Shown here: positions 8,871-18,013 of the stretch, piece after piece
Layout of the letters: every line of letters starts with the position of its first letter
Position numbering within the stretch: the stretch's first letter is position 1
Origin: Microsaccharimonas sp964523145
Lineage (GTDB): Bacteria > Patescibacteriota > Saccharimonadia > Saccharimonadales > Saccharimonadaceae
DNA: 64,000 nucleotides
Reading direction: 5' to 3'
Assembly: GCA_964523145.1 (NCBI GenBank)
Contig: CAZFYB010000002.1
Span: forward strand, 58,663-122,662
Program-made: the position numbers and the translations under genes
The notes under the pieces: model-generated
The model's database searches: none
The model's input: the letters and a program-made list of their open reading frames with translations, nothing else
What the model was told of the DNA's origin: nothing

Positions 8871-9653
8871 ATGGCCACCAAGCAAACACTCATTATGATT
8901 CATGGGTTCCGCGGAACACACCATGGTCTTATTCTGATTGGAAAACATCTTAAAGACTATCGCATTGTCATTCCGGACCTTCCGGGTTTCGGTAAGGGCG
9001 CGACACTCGAAGCATATAACCTTGATAACTACGTTATGTGGCTCCATAGTTATGTGCAGCGCCTCAAACTCGACAAACCACCCGTTCTTTTAGGTCATTC
9101 TTTTGGAAGTATTATTACTGCAGCCTATGCTGCAAAATATCCGAAAGAAATTAGTCGTCTTATTCTTGTAAACCCCATCGGTGCGCCGGCGCTTGATGGA
9201 CCAAGCCGTATTATGACCAACCTTGCGATTGGCTATTACAAAGTCGGGGCAAGGCTTCCCGAAAAAGCTGCCTATAAATGGCTCGCTGCGCAACCTATCG
9301 TAAAGGTTATGAGCCTTACGATGACAAAAACAAAAGATAGGAAACTGCGAGCTTACATTCATGCTCAGCATCGTCAACACTTTAGCCGTTTTCATAGTGC
9401 CCAGTCGTTACTTGAAGGGTTTAAGACTTCGGTCAGCCATACAGTACGCGAATTCGCCCCTAGCATACCTGTTAAAACCTTACTTATTGCTGGTTCGCTA
9501 GACGACATCACTACACTCAGTAAACAATTTGCACTGGTAAAATTATTTCCAAAAGCTACATTAAAAGTAATAAATAACGTGGGCCATCTGACACACTATG
9601 AAACTCCTGAAATTGTTGCCAAAATGGCTCAGGATTTTATTAAATCTTCGTAA
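8871..9653 (+). CDS. Alpha/beta hydrolase
   Basis: 260 aa from the ATG at 8871. Motifs are the oxyanion segment IMIHGFRG, nucleophile elbow GHSFGS (Ser about 77), acid in AGSLDDIT and catalytic His in NVGHLTHYE. The substrate cannot be told. An in-frame ATG at 8862 lies inside the TATAAT box (8858-8863) and cannot be on the transcript; the 8871 ATG is 7 nt past the -10, so the mRNA is probably leaderless. The 3' end overlaps the convergent glycosyltransferase by 25 nt. Confidence 0.9.
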   Translation: MATKQTLIMIHGFRGTHHGLILIGKHLKDYRIVIPDLPGFGKGATLEAYNLDNYVMWLHSYVQRLKLDKPPVLLGHSFGSIITAAYAAKYPKEISRLILVNPIGAPALDGPSRIMTNLAIGYYKVGARLPEKAAYKWLAAQPIVKVMSLTMTKTKDRKLRAYIHAQHRQHFSRFHSAQSLLEGFKTSVSHTVREFAPSIPVKTLLIAGSLDDITTLSKQFALVKLFPKATLKVINNVGHLTHYETPEIVAKMAQDFIKSS

Positions 9654-10798
9654 ATCTGTTCAAAACGCTCTAGGGTCGTATTGAGGTTATGGGTGTTAGC
9701 AATCGCTAAACTTTCTTTACTCATGCGTTTTCGCAGCGCCTTATCACTGACAATAGCAATCAAGCCTTCAGCGATTCCTTCGTCATCATCTTGTTCGCAC
9801 AAATAACCATTTCGTTCATGCTGGCAAAGTTCACGAAGTGCACCAGCATCGACAGCAACAACCGGCTGTCCTCTCGCCATTGCTTCAAGGGTTGCAATGC
9901 TTTGTAACTCAGCAGGGGAAGGCATACAAAATACTGTCCCTACTTTATGTAGCTCAACAAGCTCAATATCACTCACACGACCACTAAACGTCACATTTTC
10001 ATCAATCCTTAGGTCACGAGCCAGAGCTTTAAGGTTCAACGATTCAGTTCCATCGCCAACTATGAGTAAATGCGTTTCAGGGAGTTCAGCAAGAACCCGA
10101 ACAAACGCTCGCAGTAATACCGGTAAATGCTTTTCAGCATCAAGCCGACCAACGTAGCTAATAATCGGACGGTCTTTTGGTAAATTAAAGGTGTCATAAA
10201 TGCTATCATCGGCAGTTCCCACGGTAAATCGCGTGAGGTCAATACCGTTCGACACCGCTTCCATAGGGGTGTCGATTTTATCACCTGCGTTCAACATGTC
10301 GATTGCTGATTGCGTTGGCAACGTTACGAAATCAGCCTTCGAGTGGAACCGTGCACCATAGGCCGTCATAATGTAATTAATTGGCCGCGAAATAGGCGCG
10401 AGCAGTCGCATATTATCCATAAGGTTTTCAGGCATGGCATGGTTTGTACTGACAATAGGAATCCCGGCTTTATTGCCGTAGCGTAATGCAGCTTGACCAA
10501 TCCATAACACCATTTGGATGTGAATCACATCTGGGTCAAAGTCGTGAATAATTTTCTTCACTTCACGAGCAGCGTTCGGTGAGATTCTAAAGTTTTGGTA
10601 AAAAGGAAAGGGAACCGAGGCGGTTCGGTAGATCACATGATTACCATCTACTTCTTTACACTTTTTACCGGTTTGACTTGGGGCAATAACTAACACTTCG
10701 TGCCCACGGTCAGCTAATCCACGTGCAAGGTTGCGGCTAAATGTGGCAACACCGTTGATAGTCGGGTAGTGTAAATCCGACGCAATGAGTATCTTCAT
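9629..10798 (-). CDS. GT4-family glycosyltransferase
   Basis: 389 aa from the ATG at 10798 (MKILIASDLHYPTINGVATF). The N-terminal Rossmann domain has the GT4 signature NGVATFSRNLARGLADRGHEV. The C-terminal domain has the EX7E motif (ELQSIATLE) followed by MARGQPVVAVDAGALREL. Likely role is transfer of a hexose in glycolipid or cell-wall glycan synthesis; PimB/MgtA-like enzymes are the nearest recalled relatives. The frame continues upstream to 10846 but TGG-TATAAT (10809-10814) ends 10 nt before 10798, which fixes the start and implies leaderless mRNA. Confidence 0.9.
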   Translation of the reverse strand: MKILIASDLHYPTINGVATFSRNLARGLADRGHEVLVIAPSQTGKKCKEVDGNHVIYRTASVPFPFYQNFRISPNAAREVKKIIHDFDPDVIHIQMVLWIGQAALRYGNKAGIPIVSTNHAMPENLMDNMRLLAPISRPINYIMTAYGARFHSKADFVTLPTQSAIDMLNAGDKIDTPMEAVSNGIDLTRFTVGTADDSIYDTFNLPKDRPIISYVGRLDAEKHLPVLLRAFVRVLAELPETHLLIVGDGTESLNLKALARDLRIDENVTFSGRVSDIELVELHKVGTVFCMPSPAELQSIATLEAMARGQPVVAVDAGALRELCQHERNGYLCEQDDDEGIAEGLIAIVSDKALRKRMSKESLAIANTHNLNTTLERFEQIYEDLIKS

Positions 10799-10857
10799 AT
10801 CTACACAAATTATACCACACCGCATATGCTCAGTCACATGATACAATAACAGATACC

Positions 10858-11952
10858 ATGAAGCTATTTTTTGACGCGCGCTTTATCCGAACCGATTTTC
10901 ACGATGGCATTAGCCGTTATAGCACCGAACTTGGGAACGCACTCGCTAAACTGACCGATGTTACTTTTATTATTTGTGACACAAAGCAGCTCGGCTTACT
11001 GCCCGATAACTGTGATTACGTGCGGATTCATGCACCGACCTCACCTAAAGAACCGTTTACTTCGATTGTTCTCAATAAATTTAACCCTGATGTTGTGTAT
11101 TCACCAATGCAAGTTATGGGTTCAATCGGGCGAAAATTTAAACTAATCTTAACTTCTCACGATATGATTTATTATCAATTCCCACAGGCACCGTTAGGGC
11201 AGCCTTTATTACTACGTGTAGGCTGGCGAGCATACCATGCTACTACCATTCCTGAGCGTATCTCCTTAAATGGGGCCGATATTGTCGCTACGATCAGCCA
11301 CACTGTTCAGCGCGAATTCGAGCAAGCAAAGTTAACCAAACGTCCTATTATCGTGGTACCAAATGCACCGCAAGATCTTTCGCCCTACATCGAGGAACGT
11401 ACGGAAGGTAAGCCGCGCAACTTGTTATATATGGGTTCTTTCATGCCTTACAAAAATGTCGAGACTTTAATTAAAGGGATGCAGCACCTACCAAACCATA
11501 CGCTCCATATTTTGAGCAAAGGGCCAAAAAAACGGCGTACAGAACTTCAAGCGCAGGTACCAAAAAATGCCGAGGTAGTGTTCCATAATGGCATTTCAGA
11601 CAAAGAGTACGCCGAGCTACTCGTCAATAAAGCAGCCTTGGTCACCGCAAGCTTAGCTGAAGGTTTTGGACTGCCGATTGTCGAAGCAATGGCAGTTGGC
11701 GTTCCGGTCGTTGTCAGTGATATTCCTATTTTCCATGAAGTTGCTGGAAATAGTGCACTTTATTTTGAGCCAAAAGACGCCAAAGAATTTGCCGAAAAAG
11801 TAAAACAGCTCGATAGTACCGCCGAACGAGCAAAACTTATTGAACATGGGATTAAACAAGCGCAAACCTTCACCTGGAAAGATTCAGCTCAAACCTTATT
11901 AACCGCAGCTCACTCACTAGTGTCATCTGTTACAATAAGTCATCATGGCTAA
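10858..11952 (+). CDS. GT4-family glycosyltransferase
   Basis: 364 aa. It has two Rossmann domains, with DARFIRTDFHDGISRYSTEL at the N-terminus and the EX7E motif EGFGLPIVE plus AMAVGVPVVVSDIP near 270-290. It is divergent from the other glycosyltransferase gene, with about 60 nt between the two starts. TACAAT (10842-10847) ends 10 nt before the ATG. The last 8 nt overlap smpB. The sugar and acceptor are unknown; surface polysaccharide or glycolipid synthesis is the natural guess. Confidence 0.9.
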   Translation: MKLFFDARFIRTDFHDGISRYSTELGNALAKLTDVTFIICDTKQLGLLPDNCDYVRIHAPTSPKEPFTSIVLNKFNPDVVYSPMQVMGSIGRKFKLILTSHDMIYYQFPQAPLGQPLLLRVGWRAYHATTIPERISLNGADIVATISHTVQREFEQAKLTKRPIIVVPNAPQDLSPYIEERTEGKPRNLLYMGSFMPYKNVETLIKGMQHLPNHTLHILSKGPKKRRTELQAQVPKNAEVVFHNGISDKEYAELLVNKAALVTASLAEGFGLPIVEAMAVGVPVVVSDIPIFHEVAGNSALYFEPKDAKEFAEKVKQLDSTAERAKLIEHGIKQAQTFTWKDSAQTLLTAAHSLVSSVTISHHG

Positions 11953-12397
11953 GAAGAAAAAAGTAGTAAAACCACGAGCGATCCTGAATCGCCGCGCCTC
12001 GTATGATTATGCTCTCGATGAAGAGCTTGTTACGGGCATTGCTTTAACTGGCCGCGAAGCCCGGGCTGCTCGTGATGGCCGCGTGCAACTCAAGGGTTCT
12101 TTCGTAACGATTCGAAATAACGAACTCTGGCTTAATAACGCCAGTTTTAGCTTAGTTCTCAATAGTAAGGGTGAAAACGAGACCTCTGTTGATACTTCAC
12201 CACGAAAACTACTGGCAAGCCGAAAGCAAATCGATGCGCTTGCCGAACAGAAGCAAACCGGTATGAGTATTGTGCCACTAAAGCTTCTCACTCAAGGTCG
12301 CTACATTAAACTGGTTATTGCACTCGGTAAAGGTAAAAAGAACTACGACAAACGCCAGGCAATTAAAAAGCGCGACCAAGAACGCGAAGGCCGATAA
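11945..12397 (+). CDS. smpB: SsrA-binding protein SmpB
   Basis: 150 aa. It binds tmRNA and delivers it to stalled ribosomes. The family features are NRRASYDYALDEELVTGIALTGREARAARDGRVQLKGSFV and the basic C-terminal tail GKGKKNYDKRQAIKKRDQER that enters the mRNA channel. It overlaps the upstream gene by 8 nt but has its own TGT-TACAAT (11931-11936) 8 nt before the ATG. Confidence 0.96.
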   Translation: MAKKKKVVKPRAILNRRASYDYALDEELVTGIALTGREARAARDGRVQLKGSFVTIRNNELWLNNASFSLVLNSKGENETSVDTSPRKLLASRKQIDALAEQKQTGMSIVPLKLLTQGRYIKLVIALGKGKKNYDKRQAIKKRDQEREGR

Positions 12398-12434
12398 GCT
12401 AGCCCAAGGCCCACGAACCGGGTATACTAATGGT

Positions 12435-13235
12435 ATGAAATTATACTCATGGAACGTCAACGGTATCCGTGCCGTTATCAATAAAGGAACTTTCCAAACA
12501 TTTATGGCCGAGCACCAACCGGATGTTTTATGTTTACAAGAAACCAAAGCCAAAGAGGGTCAAGCAGAAATCGACCTTCCTGAGTATCATGAATATTGGA
12601 ATAGCGCCGACAAAGCCGGATACAGTGGTACGGCAATTTTCAGTAAAGTAAAACCTTTGTCGATACTCAACGGGTTTGCTGATGATATCGCAAAAAAGTA
12701 TAACCTGGCGGGCGATAGCTACGGCGACCCAACCAAAGAAGGTCGGGTTATATCGGCTGAATTTGAAAAGTTTTGGGTAGTGACTGTTTATACCCCAAAC
12801 TCAAAAGGCGATTTAAGCCGACTTGATTTGCGCCATAAACAATGGGACCCCGCATTTCTTGAGCACATAAAAGCGCTTGAAAAAAGTAAACCAGTGCTAT
12901 TTTGTGGTGACCTTAACGTTGCCCATAATGAAATTGACCTTTCAAACCCTAAGCCAAATGTAGGCAAGCACGGATTTACCAACGAAGAAAGGGAAGGGTT
13001 TGACGCCCTTGAAAATGCAGGTTTTGTTGATACATTACGCGCGGCCTTTCCTGAAACACCCTCACTTTATACATGGTGGACCCACTGGGCAAATGCCCGG
13101 GCTCGAAACGTAGGCTGGCGGATTGATTATTGGCTGGCAAGTAAATCAATTTCCGATAAAATAACGAATCCGCAAATTCACCCTGATGTTATGGGATCAG
13201 ACCATTGCCCCGTAAGTATTGAAGTAAACGTTTAA
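12435..13235 (+). CDS. xth: Exodeoxyribonuclease III / AP endonuclease
   Basis: 266 aa. It cleaves at abasic sites in base excision repair. Motifs are the metal-binding WNVNGIRA, LQETKAK (Glu), CGDLNVAHNEIDL (Asp/Asn) and the final GSDHCPV (Asp-His). The frame opens at 12318 inside smpB, but TATACT (12423-12428) ends 6 nt before the ATG at 12435, where similarity to the family begins. Leaderless start inferred. Confidence 0.95.
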   Translation: MKLYSWNVNGIRAVINKGTFQTFMAEHQPDVLCLQETKAKEGQAEIDLPEYHEYWNSADKAGYSGTAIFSKVKPLSILNGFADDIAKKYNLAGDSYGDPTKEGRVISAEFEKFWVVTVYTPNSKGDLSRLDLRHKQWDPAFLEHIKALEKSKPVLFCGDLNVAHNEIDLSNPKPNVGKHGFTNEEREGFDALENAGFVDTLRAAFPETPSLYTWWTHWANARARNVGWRIDYWLASKSISDKITNPQIHPDVMGSDHCPVSIEVNV

Positions 13236-13236
13236 T

Positions 13237-14028
13237 ATGGATTACTCATTCTGGAAAAAACAATCTGCGACCGAACCGCTTTTCCCTAATATCGAGTGGA
13301 GTAAACCCGAACACAAGGGTTCTGCGGGCAAATTAGGGATTATTGGCGGCAATAAACTAGGGTTTTCTGGTGTTGCTGAAGCTTATGGTATCGCCATGAA
13401 AGCTGGAGTAGGGCAGGTACGAGTACTGCTGCCTGATGTTTTGAAAAAAACGATTCCTGCTGCTATTACCGAAGCTATATTTGCGCCAACCAACACCTCG
13501 GGCAGCCTTGCCAATGACGCTTTGCCAGAAATGGTATCAATGGGAGCTTGGGCTGAAGGCATTTTACTTATTGGCGATGCCGGACGTAGTAGTGAAACGG
13601 CGATTGTTTATGAAAAATTTCTCAACGAATATCAAGGAAAATTAATCATTACCCGTGATGCGATCGACTTAGTAAGAAACAGCGCCAAAGAATTGATTGA
13701 TCGCCCAGACACACTCTTAATTGCTTCCTTTGCGCAAATGCAAAAGCTTTTTCAATCGGTATATTACCCGAAAGTATTAACCTTTAGTATGCAGTTAGTG
13801 CAGTTAGTTGATGCGCTGCATAAGTTCACCATAACGTACCCTGTCAGTATTGCTGTCCTTCACAAGGATCATCTGGTTATCGCCAGCCAGGGCGAAGTAG
13901 TGACGAGCCCATGGGATAACCCTATGGCCATTTGGCGAGGTGACGTGGCCGCAAAAGCAGCTGCGTATTGGCTCTGGAACCCATCGAAACCACTGGAATC
14001 GACTGCGACAGCTATTGCTCATAAATAA
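13237..14028 (+). CDS. Degenerate NAD(P)H-hydrate dehydratase-like (YjeF C-domain) protein
   Basis: 263 aa, starting one base after the xth stop, so co-transcribed. GKLGIIGGNKLGFSGVAEAYGIAMKAGVGQVRVLLP matches the opening of the ribokinase-like NnrD fold (glycine-rich strand, GAxxLA, raGaG). The usual catalytic pieces are not visible: no HPGE loop, TRDAIDLV in place of DADAL, and no GTGDVLAG (IWRGDVAAKAAAYWLW at that place). It is probably a homologue that has lost or changed activity; metabolite repair is only a guess. Confidence 0.6.
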   Translation: MDYSFWKKQSATEPLFPNIEWSKPEHKGSAGKLGIIGGNKLGFSGVAEAYGIAMKAGVGQVRVLLPDVLKKTIPAAITEAIFAPTNTSGSLANDALPEMVSMGAWAEGILLIGDAGRSSETAIVYEKFLNEYQGKLIITRDAIDLVRNSAKELIDRPDTLLIASFAQMQKLFQSVYYPKVLTFSMQLVQLVDALHKFTITYPVSIAVLHKDHLVIASQGEVVTSPWDNPMAIWRGDVAAKAAAYWLWNPSKPLESTATAIAHK

Positions 14029-14032
14029 TTTC

Positions 14033-14119
14033 TGGTGGGCAAGGAGGGACTTGAACCCTCACTCCATTGCTGGAACAAGATTTTGAGTCTAGCGCGTCTA
14101 CCAATTCCGCCACTCGCCC
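14033..14119 (-). tRNA. tRNA-Leu (anticodon CAA)
   Basis: Minus strand 87 nt including an encoded CCA. The acceptor GGGCGAG pairs with CTTGCCC. The anticodon loop CTCAAAA gives CAA. The long class II variable arm (TCCA-GCAA-TGGA) and T arm GAGGG-TTCAAGT-CCCTC are present. The anticodon stem has one apparent T-T mismatch. It begins 5 nt after the stop of the NnrD-like gene, in opposite orientation. Confidence 0.95.
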
Positions 14120-14137
14120 AGATTGTTGTGCGCGCAA

Positions 14138-14174
14138 GCGCGTCTACGTATGTTACGTAATCCGCCACTCGCCC
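14138..14174 (-). repeat. Partial duplication of the tRNA-Leu 5' end
   Basis: The plus-strand blocks GCGCGTCTAC and TCCGCCACTCGCCC of the adjacent tRNA-Leu recur here. They are separated by GTATGTTACGTAA instead of CAAT. It cannot form a tRNA, so it is a remnant of duplication or of integration at the tRNA. Confidence 0.75.
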
Positions 14175-14219
14175 TTATCACTCAAGTATTGTACAATAAA
14201 ACCTATTAGGAACATAGAT

Positions 14220-15392
14220 ATGAAGCCCGAAAACAGCAGTCCCGGTGGAGACCAGCAGCAAAGTAGTGCCTCCAATCAACAAGCAGCTGCGAACCTTATT
14301 CGTTCGCAGATTGATTCTTTGTATGGTGACCAGCCAACCGCTTCACCTCAACCAACTCCTCAAGTAGCACAGCCGGCTAACGCAACCGAGCAAGACATTA
14401 ACCCCTACGATCGCACTCATTCGGCACATCCGCAACCTCAAGCTGACCACTGGAAACAATACCACACGGCTTGGCAGAACTATTACCAAAAGTACTACGA
14501 AGGCTATTACTCGGCTCAGCAACCACAACCAATTGCTCAAGCAGCTCCTCAACAAGAGGGATATTTCAGCCATCAAACGGATTTAGCAGAAACTACCGAA
14601 GAACTCTCAAAAGACCAAGCACTTTTTGAGCTTCGGCAAAAACTACTCGGCAAAGTACAAACTTCTGCGCGTAAAATTCGCGGCAGTAAACACTTTATAC
14701 CGATTGCGGCGGCCACGCTTGTTATCCTTATTTTTGTATTCATCCAGTACAACCGAGTGTTTATTGCAACGGTAAGCGCCTATGTATCACCTGGGGCGAT
14801 TAACCCGCAAAATATCGTGATCGATCCATCTAAAGCTATTGCCGTTACTTCCGACCCACGACTGATTATTCCAAAGATAAACGTTGACGTTCCCGTACTG
14901 TACGATGTCGGCAATGACCATGCTTCACAAATGACCGCAATGGAAAGTGGCGTAGCCCACTTTGCGATTCCAGGCGCGAGTAGTCACCCTGGTGAGATCG
15001 GCAATACAGTGTTATCCGGGCACAGTAGTAATGACCTATTCGATGGGGGAGATTATAAATTCATCTTTGCCCAACTCGAAAAGCTTACGACTGGCGACAC
15101 AATTTACGCCAACTATAATGGTACGCGTTATACCTACGTGGTGACAAAAACCGAAGTCGTCAAACCAACTGAAGTAAATAAACTCGTGTACCCCACTGAG
15201 AAACCTATGCTCACGCTCATTACTTGTACGCCACTTGGGACTGCTCGTGACCGCTTGTTAGTGACAGCCGAACAAGTGAGCCCAGACCCAGCCGCAGCAG
15301 CTGCAGCACCCGCAGGAAGCGGCGAGCAAGGTGATGCTGAGATGCCCGGAACTGCCCCCACCTTATTCGAACGGTTATTCGGCGCTAACTAA
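14220..15392 (+). CDS. Sortase (class D/E-like) with long cytoplasmic N-terminus
   Basis: 390 aa from the ATG at 14220. The first ~175 residues are Gln/Pro/Ser/Tyr-rich and disordered, followed by a membrane helix (about 180-200, IPIAAATLVILIFVFIQYN) and an extracellular sortase domain. The catalytic triad is visible: His268 (LSGHSS), Cys336 (TLITCTP) and Arg345 (ARDRLLV). It would join LPxTG-like sorting motifs to a cell-wall or pilin nucleophile, yet no clear sorting signal is encoded nearby. TACAAT (14192-14197) and AGGA before the ATG suggest a short leader; the frame upstream runs through the tRNA and is rejected. Confidence 0.88.
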   Translation: MKPENSSPGGDQQQSSASNQQAAANLIRSQIDSLYGDQPTASPQPTPQVAQPANATEQDINPYDRTHSAHPQPQADHWKQYHTAWQNYYQKYYEGYYSAQQPQPIAQAAPQQEGYFSHQTDLAETTEELSKDQALFELRQKLLGKVQTSARKIRGSKHFIPIAAATLVILIFVFIQYNRVFIATVSAYVSPGAINPQNIVIDPSKAIAVTSDPRLIIPKINVDVPVLYDVGNDHASQMTAMESGVAHFAIPGASSHPGEIGNTVLSGHSSNDLFDGGDYKFIFAQLEKLTTGDTIYANYNGTRYTYVVTKTEVVKPTEVNKLVYPTEKPMLTLITCTPLGTARDRLLVTAEQVSPDPAAAAAAPAGSGEQGDAEMPGTAPTLFERLFGAN

Positions 15393-15401
15393 TAAAACTT
15401 A

Positions 15402-16874
15402 TCAGTCTAAGATCATTTTTACGCGTTGTAGACTGAAACCATTTTCAGCAACCCCAACACCGTAGAAGAATCGGCCATTTTGGCTTAGTGTCGCATCAAA
15501 ACCGCTTGCTACAGGCATGATAGAGTAAGCGTTGCTTCCATCGAAGTCGCGCATCATCAGTACACCCGCATCGTCATTCCATAGTTGAGCATTATCAAGC
15601 CAGCGCAGTGGGGTAGCAGCAACGCCTTCAGCAGCGGTTATTGAACCGGCAGTAGAACGGCGATGTTCGATTTCATAACTCATAAATGCAGTCCCTGCTT
15701 GGGCAAGTACGTAATCGCTTTCTGGGCTCAATGACAGTTGTGTCACAGCAGCAGGTAATTCAAGGGTGGCAAAATCTTTCAAACTCGTAGCTTCTTCGCT
15801 ACTTGAGGTCGGATAGTCTCCCTTTAAAATACTTACTTCTGAACCTTCAGCAATTGCCACATAATCATCACCGAAGTATCGCCCAACTGCAATTTTCACG
15901 ACAATATCGAGCGAGTTAACACGGCGTAATATGTGTGCATTTTCATCGCCGTCACGAAAGACTCCAGCAACGCGGACCGTTGAATCAGCTGGGTCAGTCC
16001 CTACATAGCTCAGCACACTCGTTTCGTACATATCAAAACTATCTACATGGGTAATGAGTGCCCGCGACAGCGTAGAGTTCGACAGGTCAATCTTTCGTAC
16101 AACGCCATCATTCGTTAATCCATACAATGTACGCCCGTTTGTACCAGCAAATCGAACATCTTTAAACCCAACACTGAGAACTGAAGTAATATTTATCGTC
16201 TGGTCGACATTTTCAGTATCAACCACCAGCCATTCCATCTGATCTCTGTACATATGTTTTACCAGCGCATAACGCCCGCCATTATTCCAACGATCAATGG
16301 CGAAAGTATGAGTAACATCTGGAGTCTCGGCTTCACTATAAGCGCTTGAAGGCAATGTTAGGGTAGTTGAATGAATTTGCTCAGAGCGTAAATCAACTAA
16401 CTGAAAAGTTGGCGTATCGGCGCGTTCCTGAACTAATAAGTAGCGCAGGTCGGGTGACGTCTTCATAGCAACAAGGCTCGGGTAATTCGCGACGGTTTGC
16501 GGTGTTCGTGATTTTGGCACCATTCTAATGTAATCAAGCCAGGTAAGTGTACCAGCCTCTAAATTAAGGGTACGATTCCAATCTTCATAACCAGCTTTCG
16601 TTACCATTAAAGCGTGTGAACCCGCTACTACCGTTTGCTTTGTCGCTGTTCGGTTATTCGTATTACGCCCATCAATCCAAACATCGGCAGCAGCAGGGGT
16701 TGAGTCAAACTGTAAAAGGGCACCTTGCTCGAGGCGGCCATTATTACTATCAAGCCTGTAACCAAGCATAAAAAGAATCGCCGCCGTTACAATAATAAGC
16801 ACCGATAAAGTCGCCACAGTAGACAGGGCAATGCGTTGCATCAATTGTTGTTTTTTAGTTGGACGCTTAAACAT
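15402..16874 (-). CDS. Membrane-anchored PEGA-domain protein with beta-propeller-like region
   Basis: 490 aa. One N-terminal membrane helix (about 16-40) is followed by a PEGA domain (about 45-110: LLQFDSTPAAADVWIDGR, GSHALMVTKAGYEDWNRTLNL). Then comes a ~350-residue all-beta region with repeats of about 45 residues (for example SPDLRYLLVQE, SPESDYVLAQAG) suggesting a propeller. It is predicted to be outside the membrane and to bind envelope components. It converges on the sortase gene (10 nt between stops). The upstream minus strand has TGC-TATACT 16 nt before the ATG. Confidence 0.8.
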   Translation of the reverse strand: MFKRPTKKQQLMQRIALSTVATLSVLIIVTAAILFMLGYRLDSNNGRLEQGALLQFDSTPAAADVWIDGRNTNNRTATKQTVVAGSHALMVTKAGYEDWNRTLNLEAGTLTWLDYIRMVPKSRTPQTVANYPSLVAMKTSPDLRYLLVQERADTPTFQLVDLRSEQIHSTTLTLPSSAYSEAETPDVTHTFAIDRWNNGGRYALVKHMYRDQMEWLVVDTENVDQTINITSVLSVGFKDVRFAGTNGRTLYGLTNDGVVRKIDLSNSTLSRALITHVDSFDMYETSVLSYVGTDPADSTVRVAGVFRDGDENAHILRRVNSLDIVVKIAVGRYFGDDYVAIAEGSEVSILKGDYPTSSSEEATSLKDFATLELPAAVTQLSLSPESDYVLAQAGTAFMSYEIEHRRSTAGSITAAEGVAATPLRWLDNAQLWNDDAGVLMMRDFDGSNAYSIMPVASGFDATLSQNGRFFYGVGVAENGFSLQRVKMILD

Positions 16875-17026
16875 GATTATTTCTTGTTCTAGTATAGCAA
16901 ATTTAACGACTTTTTAACGAAGTGCTTGCATAAGCACGTTGTTCGCTCTACTATAGTGTGTAACGGCGTGTGGGCAAAAAAGGCTCACATGTGTTAATGC
17001 GAGACCTGCGAGGAACATACAAACTT

Positions 17027-17980
17027 ATGGCTACAAACAAGACACTCACTATCAATGGTCGCTTATACGATGCGGTGACTGGCCTACCCATTGAGCAAAA
17101 TAATGCGCCAAAAGCGCCTGCTACACCAGCGAAAACTCGTCCATCAGCAACCACTTCGGCGGCTGTTCATACCCAAACCCAGCGAGCACAAACTTTGCGC
17201 AAGCGGGCTGAAAAGAAACCTGTACCAACTGTTGCAAAACGACCGGCCACCGCTCGCCACATGGACTTTGCTCGGAGTTCAAAAATTACCCGTTTTGCAC
17301 CGCACCCAGTTGCGGCCGCTAAACCTGTTAGTACCGAAAAACCTGATAAAGCTCCTCAAATTCACCCGACTGCCTCACGCGCCCTTGAGCGACACGCTGC
17401 AAAAAAGCCAGTCGTTTCAGCACCAGCAAAACCAGCTACCGCTAAGCAAGTAAAAGACGAGGCGATTTCTAAAGCCCTCGCCAAGCCAAAAGATGTATCG
17501 AAAAAGAAAAAAACCAGCAAATGGCCACGCCGTTTGATTATTGTTGGTCTTATTCTGGCGATTCTTTTGCTTTCACTTTATGCTGTATATCGATTCATCC
17601 CTAGCGTGTCGGTAGGTATCGCTTCAGCCCAGGCAAACGTAAAAGCGACCTATCCAGAATATGTACCTGATGGATTCGGCCTCAGTCAACCCGTTACCTA
17701 TAGCGATGGTGAAGTAGTGCTTAAGTTTAAGTCAAATAGTAACGATATTAGTTACCTCGTCAAACAAACGCGAAGTTCTTGGGATTCATCGGCGGTGCTC
17801 GATAACGTTGTCCGCCCAGCAACTGGCGAAAATTACGTCACAACCAAAGAACGTGGTTTAACTATTTACTCATATAAGCAAAACGCTGCTTGGGTAAATG
17901 GTGGCGTGCTTTACGTGATCGAAGGCAACAACGCTCCACTTTCTGGCGAACAGATTCGCCGAATCGCCACCAGCCTTTAA
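17027..17980 (+). CDS. Membrane protein with C-terminal DUF4367-like domain
   Basis: 317 aa from the ATG at 17027 (MATNKTLTINGRLYDAVTGL), which has GAGGAA upstream; the frame opens earlier at 16970 with little support. Residues 20-165 are Ala/Pro/Lys-rich and basic, followed by a membrane helix near 170-192. The C-terminal domain (YPEYVPDGFGLSQP to LYVIEGNNAPLSGEQIRRIATSL) has the DUF4367 shape. Function unknown; probably envelope-associated. A TATAGT box lies at 16952-16957. Confidence 0.72.
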   Translation: MATNKTLTINGRLYDAVTGLPIEQNNAPKAPATPAKTRPSATTSAAVHTQTQRAQTLRKRAEKKPVPTVAKRPATARHMDFARSSKITRFAPHPVAAAKPVSTEKPDKAPQIHPTASRALERHAAKKPVVSAPAKPATAKQVKDEAISKALAKPKDVSKKKKTSKWPRRLIIVGLILAILLLSLYAVYRFIPSVSVGIASAQANVKATYPEYVPDGFGLSQPVTYSDGEVVLKFKSNSNDISYLVKQTRSSWDSSAVLDNVVRPATGENYVTTKERGLTIYSYKQNAAWVNGGVLYVIEGNNAPLSGEQIRRIATSL

Positions 17981-18013
17981 TAACCCTTTTGGCATGCTAT
18001 AATTAAAGTAATT

